Below are positions 18,225 to 27,642 of a stretch of 64,000 nt of DNA, piece after piece. The stretch is from Vibrionales bacterium SWAT-3 (GTDB lineage: Bacteria > Pseudomonadota > Gammaproteobacteria > Enterobacterales > Vibrionaceae): the NCBI GenBank assembly GCA_000169995.1, contig AAZW01000015.1, positions 39,146 to 103,145 on the forward strand. Reading direction: 5' to 3'. Positions within the stretch are counted from its first letter, which is position 1. Each line of letters begins with the position of its first letter. The translations under genes were made by a program, and so were the position numbers. Below the pieces are notes generated by a model. It was given only the letters and a program-made list of their open reading frames with translations. It was not told the DNA's origin and did no database searches.

Positions 18225-19572
18225 GGCTCTTCTCCGCTTAGATGAGCTTGATTTCCGGATAAATGGTAGAGTGAGTTTCTAGGATTGAGGTTTGTCTAAT
18301 CTTCAATTTAAAGTAATCAGTATCCCTTACTCCTCGGGCTCTCCGTCTAAGAAGACCTATCGATACATTCCCTGCTTCCACTCGGGCATTCGTCAGCTTA
18401 TATTTTGCATAGTTGCAGATCCCAACTCTTCTCTCCCAAAGCGCGTCTGCAAAGTTGATGAGAGATAAGATCCTCGTCTTTTTAGCAAGCTGGCACCACG
18501 CATCAAGCGCTGCGATCATCAAGTCAAAATTACGTTCATCCCATAAGGCTTGAAGCTGCTCTTTGAGCATATAAATCGTACAAAGAGTCTTATTGCTTTC
18601 CAGTAAATCATCTAGCCTATCTGACTGCTTATCGCTTAATTTCGGCGCATTTTTGAGGAGTAAAAATAGCGTCCCTTTAAGCATTTTCTTCTCGTCATGT
18701 GTTCCTTTCCTAAACGCTTTATTACGCTCTTTCCTTATCAGAAGAGAGTAGTTCTGCATAACGTGAAACCGGTCAAAAACGATGTCTGCATTCGGAAGAG
18801 CGTTTCTCACTGCTGATTGGTAAGATTGCCCCATATCCATTGATACCGCTTGGATGCCGTCTCTCGTTTGCGGTGATAATTGTTCAAAAAAGTTGATGAG
18901 TACGTTTGAAGTCCGCCCATGGTCAACCCAAATAAGTTGTCCTGAAACGAGATCATAAACGACGGTCATATAATCATGGCCTTTAGCCCTGGCGACTTCA
19001 TCAACGCCAATATGAACAAGGTTGGTCAACTTCTTAGGCTCTAAAGCAGGCAAGGTAGAGAGAAGGAATGCTTTATCGATATTTTTCACGGTTTCCCAGC
19101 GTATGTCTAAATGCTTCGACACTGCGTGGATGCTCATATAGCGGCACAGTCCACTAATAAAGTGACAGAACCTCTTTGTATAACGACTCCCCTTATCAAC
19201 AAAATCAGCCTCTTCAATCAACCTTCGGCCGAGCCTATCCCTTGTCTGAGCCAATTCAATTTCTATAACGCAAGGGCGACCACTGACAGGTAAATCCGAC
19301 AGGCGACGGTGAACGTAGTGGTCGACGGTGCGCGGAGCTCCAGTCTCAGGATCAACAACTTTACAGCGTCTATCTCGCTTGCACTTGACGAGTACTGAAT
19401 GAGAGCTTTCTTCAAGCGTTACAGACTGTACGGATTGGCCTTTAAAGTTAAATAGAGCGGAAGATAATAACGACAAACTACAACACTGATATATAAGGTG
19501 GGAAGCGATTGTAAATCAATGTGTTAGCGGTTTTATTGTTAGTTTATAGACTCATCTAAGCGGAGAAGAGCC
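18225..19572 (-). mobile_element. ISL3-family insertion sequence, copy 1 (1348 bp)
   Basis: The terminal inverted repeat GGCTCTTCTCCGCTTAGATG is present at both ends. The 8-bp target duplication AAAAGATC lies at 18217-18224 and 19573-19580. The element carries one transposase gene on the minus strand. It interrupts the AbrB-family gene. Copies 2 and 3 are 1348 bp as well. Confidence 0.95.
18238..19476 (-). CDS. ISL3-family transposase (copy 1)
   Basis: This 412-aa transposase starts at a TTG codon. The DDE segments are HIGVDEVARAKGHDY near residue 155, VSMDMGQSYQSAVRNALP near residue 212 followed by VFDRFHVMQN, and the late ARVEAGNVSIGLLRRRARG near residue 368 with the Glu. These are typical of ISL3 elements. 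The protein is identical to copy 3 and differs from copy 2 at one residue (Ile in GICNYAK here, Thr there). Confidence 0.95.
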   Translation of the reverse strand: MSLLSSALFNFKGQSVQSVTLEESSHSVLVKCKRDRRCKVVDPETGAPRTVDHYVHRRLSDLPVSGRPCVIEIELAQTRDRLGRRLIEEADFVDKGSRYTKRFCHFISGLCRYMSIHAVSKHLDIRWETVKNIDKAFLLSTLPALEPKKLTNLVHIGVDEVARAKGHDYMTVVYDLVSGQLIWVDHGRTSNVLINFFEQLSPQTRDGIQAVSMDMGQSYQSAVRNALPNADIVFDRFHVMQNYSLLIRKERNKAFRKGTHDEKKMLKGTLFLLLKNAPKLSDKQSDRLDDLLESNKTLCTIYMLKEQLQALWDERNFDLMIAALDAWCQLAKKTRILSLINFADALWERRVGICNYAKYKLTNARVEAGNVSIGLLRRRARGVRDTDYFKLKIRQTSILETHSTIYPEIKLI

Positions 19573-19905
19573 AAAAGATCTAACCGTTGTAGATATCTTC
19601 TCTTATGCGCGAGCTGGGATTATTGCTACAACGTTAAGTCTTACAGTCACAGTTGTTTTTGCATATATATTCAGTAAGCTAATTGATAAGGAGTTCATAG
19701 TACTCTTGATGTCGTGGGTTCCGGGCAGTGTGGAGTCTATGACTGTCGCTGCCATTTATCTTGGGCTAGAGCCTGCATTAATAATGCTTAGTCATATCAT
19801 TCGCATGATAATGCTTCATTCTATCCCTCTCGGCTTCAATATTTATAAGTATTTACGGAGACAATTATGAAATGGGACATTGGTGTTGGCTTAGTTTCAT
19901 TAAAA

Positions 19906-19935
19906 AAACTCAGTTAAGACTGGGTTTTTGCTTTT
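19906..19935 (+). terminator. terminator after the split AbrB-family gene
   Basis: AAACTCAG pairs with CTGGGTTT (one G-T pair) around the loop TTAAGA, and the arm ends in a T-rich tail. It lies 36 bases after the original stop codon. The following 400 bases up to ISL3 copy 2 (19936-20336) contain no gene I can support. Confidence 0.7.
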
Positions 19936-20336
19936 TCCATTCCTAATAAGCCCTTTTCACATAAATGCACTTAATTTACCTATTGAAAGAAATTCAATTG
20001 GAACTTCCGCTCTTCAACGGTATCCAGTCTGTACTTTGTAGTATTGAAGAGCGGAGCTACGCTGCTTCTATCTAAAAACATCAGAAACAATAAAGCTTGA
20101 GAAGTACAATATCCTCTCATCATTTTTCGCTTTGAACACATTATTCATCATCGGTAAATCTATCTAATTTCTATTTAGACCGTCAACCTCCTTCGGTAAT
20201 CACACCACTCCCAAAAAGTGAACACTAAGGCGATCTTGTCCCAGAGCACACCCAGAGCACGGTGTTTACAACACGTCTTTGCACAGAAATCATTTAGAGT
20301 CGATGGTCTACATAATTCTCAGTTCATTAATTTATG

Positions 20337-21684
20337 GGCTCTTCTCCGCTTAGATGAGTCTATAAACTAACAATAAAACCGCTAACACATTGATTTACAA
20401 TCGCTTCCCACCTTATATATCAGTGTTGTAGTTTGTCGTTATTATCTTCCGCTCTATTTAACTTTAAAGGCCAATCCGTACAGTCTGTAACGCTTGAAGA
20501 AAGCTCTCATTCAGTACTCGTCAAGTGCAAGCGAGATAGACGCTGTAAAGTTGTTGATCCTGAGACTGGAGCTCCGCGCACCGTCGACCACTACGTTCAC
20601 CGTCGCCTGTCGGATTTACCTGTCAGTGGTCGCCCTTGCGTTATAGAAATTGAATTGGCTCAGACAAGGGATAGGCTCGGCCGAAGGTTGATTGAAGAGG
20701 CTGATTTTGTTGATAAGGGGAGTCGTTATACAAAGAGGTTCTGTCACTTTATTAGTGGACTGTGCCGCTATATGAGCATCCACGCAGTGTCGAAGCATTT
20801 AGACATACGCTGGGAAACCGTGAAAAATATCGATAAAGCATTCCTTCTCTCTACCTTGCCTGCTTTAGAGCCTAAGAAGTTGACCAACCTTGTTCATATT
20901 GGCGTTGATGAAGTCGCCAGGGCTAAAGGCCATGATTATATGACCGTCGTTTATGATCTCGTTTCAGGACAACTTATTTGGGTTGACCATGGGCGGACTT
21001 CAAACGTACTCATCAACTTTTTTGAACAATTATCACCGCAAACGAGAGACGGCATCCAAGCGGTATCAATGGATATGGGGCAATCTTACCAATCAGCAGT
21101 GAGAAACGCTCTTCCGAATGCAGACATCGTTTTTGACCGGTTTCACGTTATGCAGAACTACTCTCTTCTGATAAGGAAAGAGCGTAATAAAGCGTTTAGG
21201 AAAGGAACACATGACGAGAAGAAAATGCTTAAAGGGACGCTATTTTTACTCCTCAAAAATGCGCCGAAATTAAGCGATAAGCAGTCAGATAGGCTAGATG
21301 ATTTACTGGAAAGCAATAAGACTCTTTGTACGATTTATATGCTCAAAGAGCAGCTTCAAGCCTTATGGGATGAACGTAATTTTGACTTGATGATCGCAGC
21401 GCTTGATGCGTGGTGCCAGCTTGCTAAAAAGACGAGGATCTTATCTCTCATCAACTTTGCAGACGCGCTTTGGGAGAGAAGAGTTGGGACCTGCAACTAT
21501 GCAAAATATAAGCTGACGAATGCCCGAGTGGAAGCAGGGAATGTATCGATAGGTCTTCTTAGACGGAGAGCCCGAGGAGTAAGGGATACTGATTACTTTA
21601 AATTGAAGATTAGACAAACCTCAATCCTAGAAACTCACTCTACCATTTATCCGGAAATCAAGCTCATCTAAGCGGAGAAGAGCC
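20337..21684 (+). mobile_element. ISL3-family insertion sequence, copy 2 (1348 bp)
   Basis: It has the same 20-bp ends as copy 1, in the opposite orientation. The flanks share ATTTATG (20330-20336 and 21685-21691), a 7-bp match where 8 would be usual, so one base may have changed. With copy 1 it forms an inverted pair around 764 bases. Confidence 0.93.
20433..21671 (+). CDS. ISL3-family transposase (copy 2)
   Basis: This 412-aa transposase is intact and starts at TTG. It is the same as copies 1 and 3 except for Thr in place of Ile in the segment VGTCNYAKYKL near residue 353. The catalytic segments are unchanged. Confidence 0.95.
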   Translation: MSLLSSALFNFKGQSVQSVTLEESSHSVLVKCKRDRRCKVVDPETGAPRTVDHYVHRRLSDLPVSGRPCVIEIELAQTRDRLGRRLIEEADFVDKGSRYTKRFCHFISGLCRYMSIHAVSKHLDIRWETVKNIDKAFLLSTLPALEPKKLTNLVHIGVDEVARAKGHDYMTVVYDLVSGQLIWVDHGRTSNVLINFFEQLSPQTRDGIQAVSMDMGQSYQSAVRNALPNADIVFDRFHVMQNYSLLIRKERNKAFRKGTHDEKKMLKGTLFLLLKNAPKLSDKQSDRLDDLLESNKTLCTIYMLKEQLQALWDERNFDLMIAALDAWCQLAKKTRILSLINFADALWERRVGTCNYAKYKLTNARVEAGNVSIGLLRRRARGVRDTDYFKLKIRQTSILETHSTIYPEIKLI

Positions 21685-21750
21685 ATTTATGTATTCTGAA
21701 CCTACCAATAACAAACTACATGTGAAAATTAACAATGAATAAATACGCAA

Positions 21751-21776
21751 AAGGCAAGGTTCTAAAACCTTGCCTT
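21751..21776. terminator. terminator at the end of hsdR
   Basis: A perfect 11-bp stem, AAGGCAAGGTT and AACCTTGCCTT, surrounds the loop CTAA. On the minus strand it is followed by TTTTGCG, so it ends the hsdR transcript, whose stop codon lies a few bases away. Confidence 0.8.
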
Positions 21777-21784
21777 CGTTTTAC

Positions 21785-24700
21785 TTAAGCCGCATACCAT
21801 CCATCTGCCAGCACTTCAGCTTGCTCTAGCACAAGCTTAATCGCCTCTTCAGCAGCATCTGGCGGGTATTTCCATCTACGTAGTAATCGACGAACGAGGT
21901 TGCGCATGCGAGCGCGGACACTATCTCTCTTTTGCCAATCAACCGTGGCTGACTTGCGCAGTTGATGAGTCAATTCAATAGCAAGCTTACGTAAGTTGTC
22001 GTCACCAAGTTCTCTAACCGAGGATTCGTTGTCGACCAATGCGCGATAGAAAGCGATTTCATCAACAGATAGGTTTAGCTTATCTAGCAACTCGCTATCT
22101 TCTTGCATCTCTTTCGCCCATTGAATCAACTCCTCGATAACTTGAGCCGTTTCAATGCTGCGGTTATGGTATTTTTGCAGCGTCGACATAATACGTTCAG
22201 AGTATTTCTTCTCTTGTACGACATCGTTCTTCATGCGAGATTTAACCTCATCACGAAGCAGTTTCTCTAACAGCTCTACCGCGAGGTTCTTCTCTTTCAT
22301 GTTCTTTACATCTTCTAAGAACTCTTCAGAGAGAAGCCCGATATTTGGCTTATCAAGCCCAACCATAGTGAAAATGTCATCAACGCCATCGGCTACAACT
22401 GCATTATTTAGAATTTGCTTCAATGCTGTATTGCGCTCCTCATCAGTGCGTTTCTTGTCTACCGTTGAGTGCTTGATAAAAGCTGTCTTGATCGCAGAAT
22501 AAAAAGCAATTTCGTTCTTATAACAGTGAGTTTCATCCATGGTGCTACACAGTGAATATGCTTTAGCCAAAGCCGCCATCACATCGAGGAATCGCCTCTT
22601 TCCGTCCCTGACTTGTTTTCCGTTAGCGTCAGTATGAGATAAACCAGACAAATGGTTAACTGCTCCCGGTAACAAGCGCAATGCATCCGTTTCAAAGTCC
22701 GGACGATAGTTGAATACCTTTGTATCAACGGGTGTTGCGAACATACCTCGAATGATATCAACCTTTTCCATTAGTACAGCAAACGCTTCTGCCGTATCGA
22801 CGGTGGGTTGTCCCTTACCTTGGCTATTAGTGTAGGTTTTTAGTGCATTTTTAAGCTCATTAGCGATACCGATATAATCGACAACCAAACCACCGGGCTT
22901 ATCTTTAAATACTCGGTTTACACGAGCAATAGCCTGCATTAGGTTATGCCCTTTCATTGGCTTATCGATATACATGGTATGACAACAAGGCGCATCAAAT
23001 CCTGTTAACCACATGTCTCGAACGATGACGAGTTGAAGCTCATCCTCTGTATCTTTGTAGCGTTTCTCGAATAGCTTTTTGGTTTTCTTATCGTGGATGT
23101 GAGGCTGCATCTTTTCTTTGTCTGATGCAGAGCCTGTCATCACAATCTTGATTGCACCTTTATCGGTATCTGGGTGATGCCACTCTGGTTTAATAGCAAC
23201 AATAGCATTGTAGAGATCGACACATATCTCTCGGCTCATCGAGACAATCATGGCTTTACCGGGAAATGTCGATGTTCGAGTGGTGAAGTGCTCAACGAGA
23301 TCTTTTGCGACTTGTGCAATACGAGGCTCTGCGCCTACCAGTTTTTCTAACGTTGCCCATTCTGATTTTACTTTTTCACGATCTGCCGTTTCTTCATCTT
23401 CACCGATTTCATCTTCAACTTTATCATTCAGTTGCTCAATTTCATCTTGGTTAATATCAAGCTTAGCAAGACGAGATTCGTAGTAGATAGGAACCGTAGC
23501 ACCATCATCAACGGCATCTTGAATATCGTAGATAGAGACATACTCACCAAAAACACCACGTGTGTCTTTGTCATCCATTGCGATAGGCGTGCCTGTAAAA
23601 CCGATGAATGAAGCATTAGGGAGTGCATCACGCATATACTTGGAATAACCATAAACGTACTTTTTGTCAATTACCGTGCCGTTTTTGTCTTTCACTTCCA
23701 CCAACTTTGACTTATTGCCATACTGGCTTCGGTGCGCTTCATCAGATACGACCACGATATTACTTCGTTCAGACAGTTTAGGGTGCTCCGTTTCAGCATC
23801 TAACAAAGCAAACTTCTGAATCGTCGTGAATATGATACCGCCAGACTGCCGATTTAAAAGCAGCTCACGTAACGCATCACGGTCATCCGCTTGTTGAGGT
23901 ATTTGCTTTAGCGTTTCTTGCGCCATCCCAAAGGTGTTGTAAAGCTGACCATCTAGATCATTTCGATCAGTCACCACCACAATCGTTGGGTTATTCATGG
24001 ATGCTTGCTGTAACAGTTTGCTTGCGTAGCAAACCATAGATATGCTTTTGCCACTGCCTTGAGTATGCCAAACAACTCCAGCCTTACCACTGCCTTGCTT
24101 AATTTTTTCTAGTGCAGGGATAGTGCTCTCAAGGAAGTTACCTGAGGTATTGGCGGCACGAACCGTCGCTTCAACAGCCGCTCTCACCGCGTGGAACTGG
24201 TGATAACCTGCAATTTTCTTGATGATTTTGTCGTTGTCGGTTTCGAAGAGTACAAAGTAACGAATGTAATCGAGCAATAAATCTTGCTTGAAGAAGCCAC
24301 GAACCATGGTTTCTAATTGAAACTCCAATAACGGTCTATCGTCCTCTGTAGCAACAGTTTTCCAAGGTAAGAATCGTTCTTTATTAGCCGTTAATGAACC
24401 AACACGGGCAGTCCAGCCATCGCTAACAATCAACGCTTCATTGAAAACAAACAGATCTGAAATTTCATCTTTGTAGGTTTGAAGCTGATTAAAGGCATTC
24501 CAAATGTCGGCATGTTCATCGGCTGGATTTTTCAACTCAATAACAGAGATGGGTAGCCCGTTAATGAACACCACAACATCAGGTCGACGATTGCCTTTTG
24601 TACCTGCAATCGTAAACTGATTCACGATAAGAAACTCATTGTTATCAGGCGTTGTAAAATCCATTAGCAGGGCATGAGTATGCTTCGCTTTCGATTCGCC

Positions 24701-25012
24701 GTCTTCAACAACCGTGTATTCAACAGGCACCCCTTCAATCACAAACTTGTGGAAGGCGCGGTTGTTTTTAATAAGAATTGGCGTATCGGGGGAAGATACC
24801 GTATTAACCACATCATTCAGTGCCTCTATCGGAAGCTCTGGATTGATGATTGCTAATTGATTTAATAGCCTTTGCTTTAAAACAACTTGATGGTAATCAT
24901 CTCGCTCTGGAGCGTCACCATCAGGGGCTATGTCATAACCATTCTTATAGAGATAACCTTGGTCGATGAACCAATTAATACACTGCTGCTCTAGTTGGTC
25001 TTCAGTGATCAT
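21785..25012 (-). CDS. hsdR: type I restriction enzyme R subunit
   Basis: This 1075-aa subunit provides the ATP-driven translocase and nuclease of a type I restriction enzyme. The nuclease core has RRPDVVVFINGLPISVIELK near residues 142-161, giving the Asp and the Glu-x-Lys of the PD-(D/E)xK motif. The motor has Walker A HTQGSGKS near residue 316 and the DEAH box VVSDEAHRSQYG near residue 421. FIGFTGTPI, MIVSMSREI, LTGFDAP and a QAIARVNR block follow as further helicase motifs. The length fits the family. It ends the minus-strand set HsdS fragment, hypothetical, SIR2, HsdR and overlaps the SIR2 gene by 4 bases. No hsdM is present, so it probably lacks a working modification partner here. Confidence 0.95.
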   Translation of the reverse strand: MITEDQLEQQCINWFIDQGYLYKNGYDIAPDGDAPERDDYHQVVLKQRLLNQLAIINPELPIEALNDVVNTVSSPDTPILIKNNRAFHKFVIEGVPVEYTVVEDGESKAKHTHALLMDFTTPDNNEFLIVNQFTIAGTKGNRRPDVVVFINGLPISVIELKNPADEHADIWNAFNQLQTYKDEISDLFVFNEALIVSDGWTARVGSLTANKERFLPWKTVATEDDRPLLEFQLETMVRGFFKQDLLLDYIRYFVLFETDNDKIIKKIAGYHQFHAVRAAVEATVRAANTSGNFLESTIPALEKIKQGSGKAGVVWHTQGSGKSISMVCYASKLLQQASMNNPTIVVVTDRNDLDGQLYNTFGMAQETLKQIPQQADDRDALRELLLNRQSGGIIFTTIQKFALLDAETEHPKLSERSNIVVVSDEAHRSQYGNKSKLVEVKDKNGTVIDKKYVYGYSKYMRDALPNASFIGFTGTPIAMDDKDTRGVFGEYVSIYDIQDAVDDGATVPIYYESRLAKLDINQDEIEQLNDKVEDEIGEDEETADREKVKSEWATLEKLVGAEPRIAQVAKDLVEHFTTRTSTFPGKAMIVSMSREICVDLYNAIVAIKPEWHHPDTDKGAIKIVMTGSASDKEKMQPHIHDKKTKKLFEKRYKDTEDELQLVIVRDMWLTGFDAPCCHTMYIDKPMKGHNLMQAIARVNRVFKDKPGGLVVDYIGIANELKNALKTYTNSQGKGQPTVDTAEAFAVLMEKVDIIRGMFATPVDTKVFNYRPDFETDALRLLPGAVNHLSGLSHTDANGKQVRDGKRRFLDVMAALAKAYSLCSTMDETHCYKNEIAFYSAIKTAFIKHSTVDKKRTDEERNTALKQILNNAVVADGVDDIFTMVGLDKPNIGLLSEEFLEDVKNMKEKNLAVELLEKLLRDEVKSRMKNDVVQEKKYSERIMSTLQKYHNRSIETAQVIEELIQWAKEMQEDSELLDKLNLSVDEIAFYRALVDNESSVRELGDDNLRKLAIELTHQLRKSATVDWQKRDSVRARMRNLVRRLLRRWKYPPDAAEEAIKLVLEQAEVLADGWYAA

Positions 25013-26208
25013 CTAGTATTCCCCAAACTAAATTTTTTATTTGCCACATCAATTGCAAGCAGCAACAAATCTACAAGCATAGAATGGTTATTATCTACGA
25101 CCTCATACCAGATTGGTTTGATGTTCATACTTAATAATCGCCCCATTTTTTCTGCTTTACTTGCTGAGTCACTATCCGCCAGAAGAGCATAATGCCAAGG
25201 TATTTCAAAGTGGCCTTGATCCATTACCGATTTAAACAATTCTAATGTTCGGTCTTGTTCCAATGAGCATCCAATAAATATCAAAGAATAGCTGATATAT
25301 ATTTGTCGAAGTGATCTGGGTAATTGTTTCGTAAAATCAATATTTGTGTCACCGTATGCATCTTTGTATTGTGACTCAGTAAACACATAAGACTGCGCCT
25401 GATCCGCATCACCATGTAGCTTCATTAGACATTGCTCACCTTTGAGCAGTTGACTAACAAAACCATTTTGTTCTTGTTTACCATACATATAGCCACTTAG
25501 AGGCTTCCCGCTTACCAACTCAAACTTTTTCTCAATAAGGCGATCAAAATTAGTGGTTACTACACACGATTTCGTTAGTAGAGGTAATAGATCAACTACT
25601 GGTGGGAAAACAGGTCTGTCATCTTCTTGAGCGGCCTTAAGACGAAATTCCGTTTGAACGAAATTTTTAAACAAATGCTCATTGTGTAAATAAAGTGTCT
25701 CTGCTACCGCAAGGTAACGGTAATTATCCAGATCATCTTTTATTTGCGCAGGAACATCCCCACCCATTTGTCTCGCAAGGCGATCCAAAGCTTTTCCCCA
25801 TGGTGGGTAGCCTGCTGGCGACGATACGCCAGCTCCAATAAAAGGGGCGATTCGTTGACGTTTGATTGCGTCGACAAAGTCCAGAAATGTTGGAAGTTGT
25901 TCAGATTCCTTCAAAAAATCCAATGCACCTCTATGCTTTTCTTCAAGTTTAACGCCATTCCATTTGGCAAGTTCATCGAAATAGGTATCACGTTCAACCC
26001 AGTAAAGAATATCACTGACATCGTACTGGAACTTAGTATCTGAATCAGACAAGCTCGTAATATTAACTTTTGGCCCCTCAGTTGATACAGAAACTGAAGC
26101 ACTTAAATTCAACTCTTCGTTAAACTCAGCATTTTCTTGAAGCTTTGTATCTAAATATTGCTCTACTTTCTCAATAATATGACGGCTATCATGCAATGGC
26201 TTATTCAT
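25009..26208 (-). CDS. SIR2-domain protein (SIR2_2 type), probable defence NADase
   Basis: This 399-aa protein has a SIR2-like core. FIGAGVSSPAGYPPW near residues 124-138 is the nucleotide-binding loop. VVTTNFDRLIEK near residue 216 and LMKLHGDAD near residue 259 are the other family landmarks. The final part (SYSLIFIGCSLEQD) matches the usual end of the domain. Bacterial SIR2 proteins of this kind often deplete NAD during phage infection. That role is inferred from the family. The gene starts directly after the stop of the upstream gene and overlaps hsdR by 4 bases, so it belongs to the restriction transcript. The N-terminal 100 residues carry no recognised domain. Confidence 0.85.
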   Translation of the reverse strand: MNKPLHDSRHIIEKVEQYLDTKLQENAEFNEELNLSASVSVSTEGPKVNITSLSDSDTKFQYDVSDILYWVERDTYFDELAKWNGVKLEEKHRGALDFLKESEQLPTFLDFVDAIKRQRIAPFIGAGVSSPAGYPPWGKALDRLARQMGGDVPAQIKDDLDNYRYLAVAETLYLHNEHLFKNFVQTEFRLKAAQEDDRPVFPPVVDLLPLLTKSCVVTTNFDRLIEKKFELVSGKPLSGYMYGKQEQNGFVSQLLKGEQCLMKLHGDADQAQSYVFTESQYKDAYGDTNIDFTKQLPRSLRQIYISYSLIFIGCSLEQDRTLELFKSVMDQGHFEIPWHYALLADSDSASKAEKMGRLLSMNIKPIWYEVVDNNHSMLVDLLLLAIDVANKKFSLGNTR

Positions 26209-27021
26209 CTATTGATTCCCCTGAGGAGCTAACTCGATTTCGCCGGAAAGCGAGTTAGAAAAGCTTTCGACTCCACTATCTGCAATCCAATCTTTGAGTG
26301 ATATTCCTGTTCGACATTCAGGTGAAAAATAAATGAAGTCATCTCTATCTTTGTAGACCACACCGGATATAAAAGAGTTATCTTCGAAGAAACTACAACT
26401 GATAGGCTCTCCTTTTTTTGTCACTAACGACATTTCCTGCCTACGACTACGCCCATCTCGATTGATTTCAATAACTGGTGACTCGTTAAATAAGACTGAT
26501 GAAAAACGCTGATGTTCGAAGGGCAAATGGTGAGTGTTGATTTGATCCGTGGACACTACGATTAAGCAATCGTCTGTAGGCGCAACAATCCCACGCTCTA
26601 AATAGTCTTTATATTTCCCAGATTTTGCAGCCAACACGCCAGTCAAACGTCTTTCGTAGTCAGGGTCTCTCAAAGAAGCAGATATCATGCAGGTTCTGCT
26701 TTTCTGCTCAACCTGTACATCTTTATTTGGTGTGTCATTACCATTTGTTGGACACACGGCTTCTAACCAGATGCTATCGTTTCCTGATAATTTCTTAAGC
26801 TGAAAGTCTGGGCCTTCATCTGCGGAGTAAACATCAAAATTCAAGTCAATCAAGTACGCAGCGAGTTCCAACTCTAGAAGAGATTGCCAAGGCATACTTT
26901 TAGATTGAGATTCGAATTTGGAGTCCAATATTCCATCCTCATCTGACTTATAGTCACTAACAGACTCAAAAAGCTCTGTCAGGCGGACTTCTAGTCTTGA
27001 ATAGTCAGGATGTACACTCAT
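26209..27021 (-). CDS. hypothetical protein with possible nuclease-like core
   Basis: This 270-aa protein is encoded between the HsdS fragment (12 bases upstream) and the SIR2 gene (immediately downstream). The segment ELELAAYLIDLNFDVYSADE followed by GPDFQL and SIWLEAV near residues 50-90 has the Glu, Asp and Glu spacing of restriction-endonuclease-like folds. The usual Lys is missing (EAV in place of ExK). I therefore describe it as a possible degenerate or variant PD-(D/E)xK protein, not an identified one. Tight linkage to SIR2 suggests the two act together. Confidence 0.55.
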   Translation of the reverse strand: MSVHPDYSRLEVRLTELFESVSDYKSDEDGILDSKFESQSKSMPWQSLLELELAAYLIDLNFDVYSADEGPDFQLKKLSGNDSIWLEAVCPTNGNDTPNKDVQVEQKSRTCMISASLRDPDYERRLTGVLAAKSGKYKDYLERGIVAPTDDCLIVVSTDQINTHHLPFEHQRFSSVLFNESPVIEINRDGRSRRQEMSLVTKKGEPISCSFFEDNSFISGVVYKDRDDFIYFSPECRTGISLKDWIADSGVESFSNSLSGEIELAPQGNQ

Positions 27022-27033
27022 TAGTCTGCCTCA

Positions 27034-27642
27034 CTAGCAGAAGCTCAATGTCGCCTGATAACAGTTTAGAAGCAAGGTGTCACGTAATGCTGCTAGCTCT
27101 TCGTTCTCTAGGCGATTTTGGTTGGCTTTTTTCAGCATTGGCCCTGTGATTTCCCAGAATTTTTTAGCAATATCCCCTGTGGGAATTGCACATTCTGTTT
27201 CTGCAACAACAGCAGGTTTAATAGCTGGATAAGCACCGCCATCGGCTAATCGTGCGTATTCATCAATAGAATCATCATTCGTTGTCGCTAAATACACAAG
27301 TGACGACCAAAACTCTTCCTTAGGAGTTAGAACAGCAAAACCTGTACTACCCGTAAGCGGTTGCTCTGTTTGACCAATATATGCAAACGAGCGATTTCCG
27401 GGACGAACAGTACCAACAATAGTATCTCCGGGATTCAAAACCCTTCTTGCTCGGGATGGCGCATCTTCGAATTCGTAAGAAGTAACCGACTCAATTACAC
27501 CATTTTTGGTGTTTGCTAGGTCTACATAATGAACTTCATCAGGATGTTTCTTCTTCGTCCACGATTTGCCATTGAGCTTCGCGATATCCGAAATAACACC
27601 CTTAGTCCAACCCTCTGGAATGCCTGTTTCGCTATCTAGCTT
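27034..27642 (-). pseudogene. hsdS: truncated type I specificity subunit (C-terminal half)
   Basis: The open part reads KLDSETGIPEGW and continues to a target-recognition domain and the late helical region (ANQNRLENEELAALRDTLL). KLDSETGIPEGW is the typical entry into the second target-recognition domain of HsdS. A TAA stop sits directly in front of it (27643-27645), and the N-terminal domain is absent. The start of the divergent AAA_13 gene comes 24 bases later. Restart at the ATG at 27438 would give only 134 aa. The specificity function is almost certainly lost. Confidence 0.85.

Larger units (their letters stand above)
17510..19870 (+). pseudogene. AbrB-family (AbrB duplication) membrane protein split by ISL3-type element
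   Basis: Excising the ISL3-type element and one 8-bp duplication joins 17510-18224 to 19581-19870 into 334 codons with no frameshift. The product is a polytopic inner-membrane protein of the AbrB/ammonia monooxygenase-like family. GAVPGAMAAVLVINE in the first half and SWVPGSVESMTVAAIYLG in the second are the two copies of the family's duplicated motif, each followed by a His-Arg segment (HTVRLIF and HIIRMIM). The family's transport role is poorly known. The front half still reads as a 243-aa frame ending in IS sequence. The gene is inactive as it stands. Confidence 0.88.
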
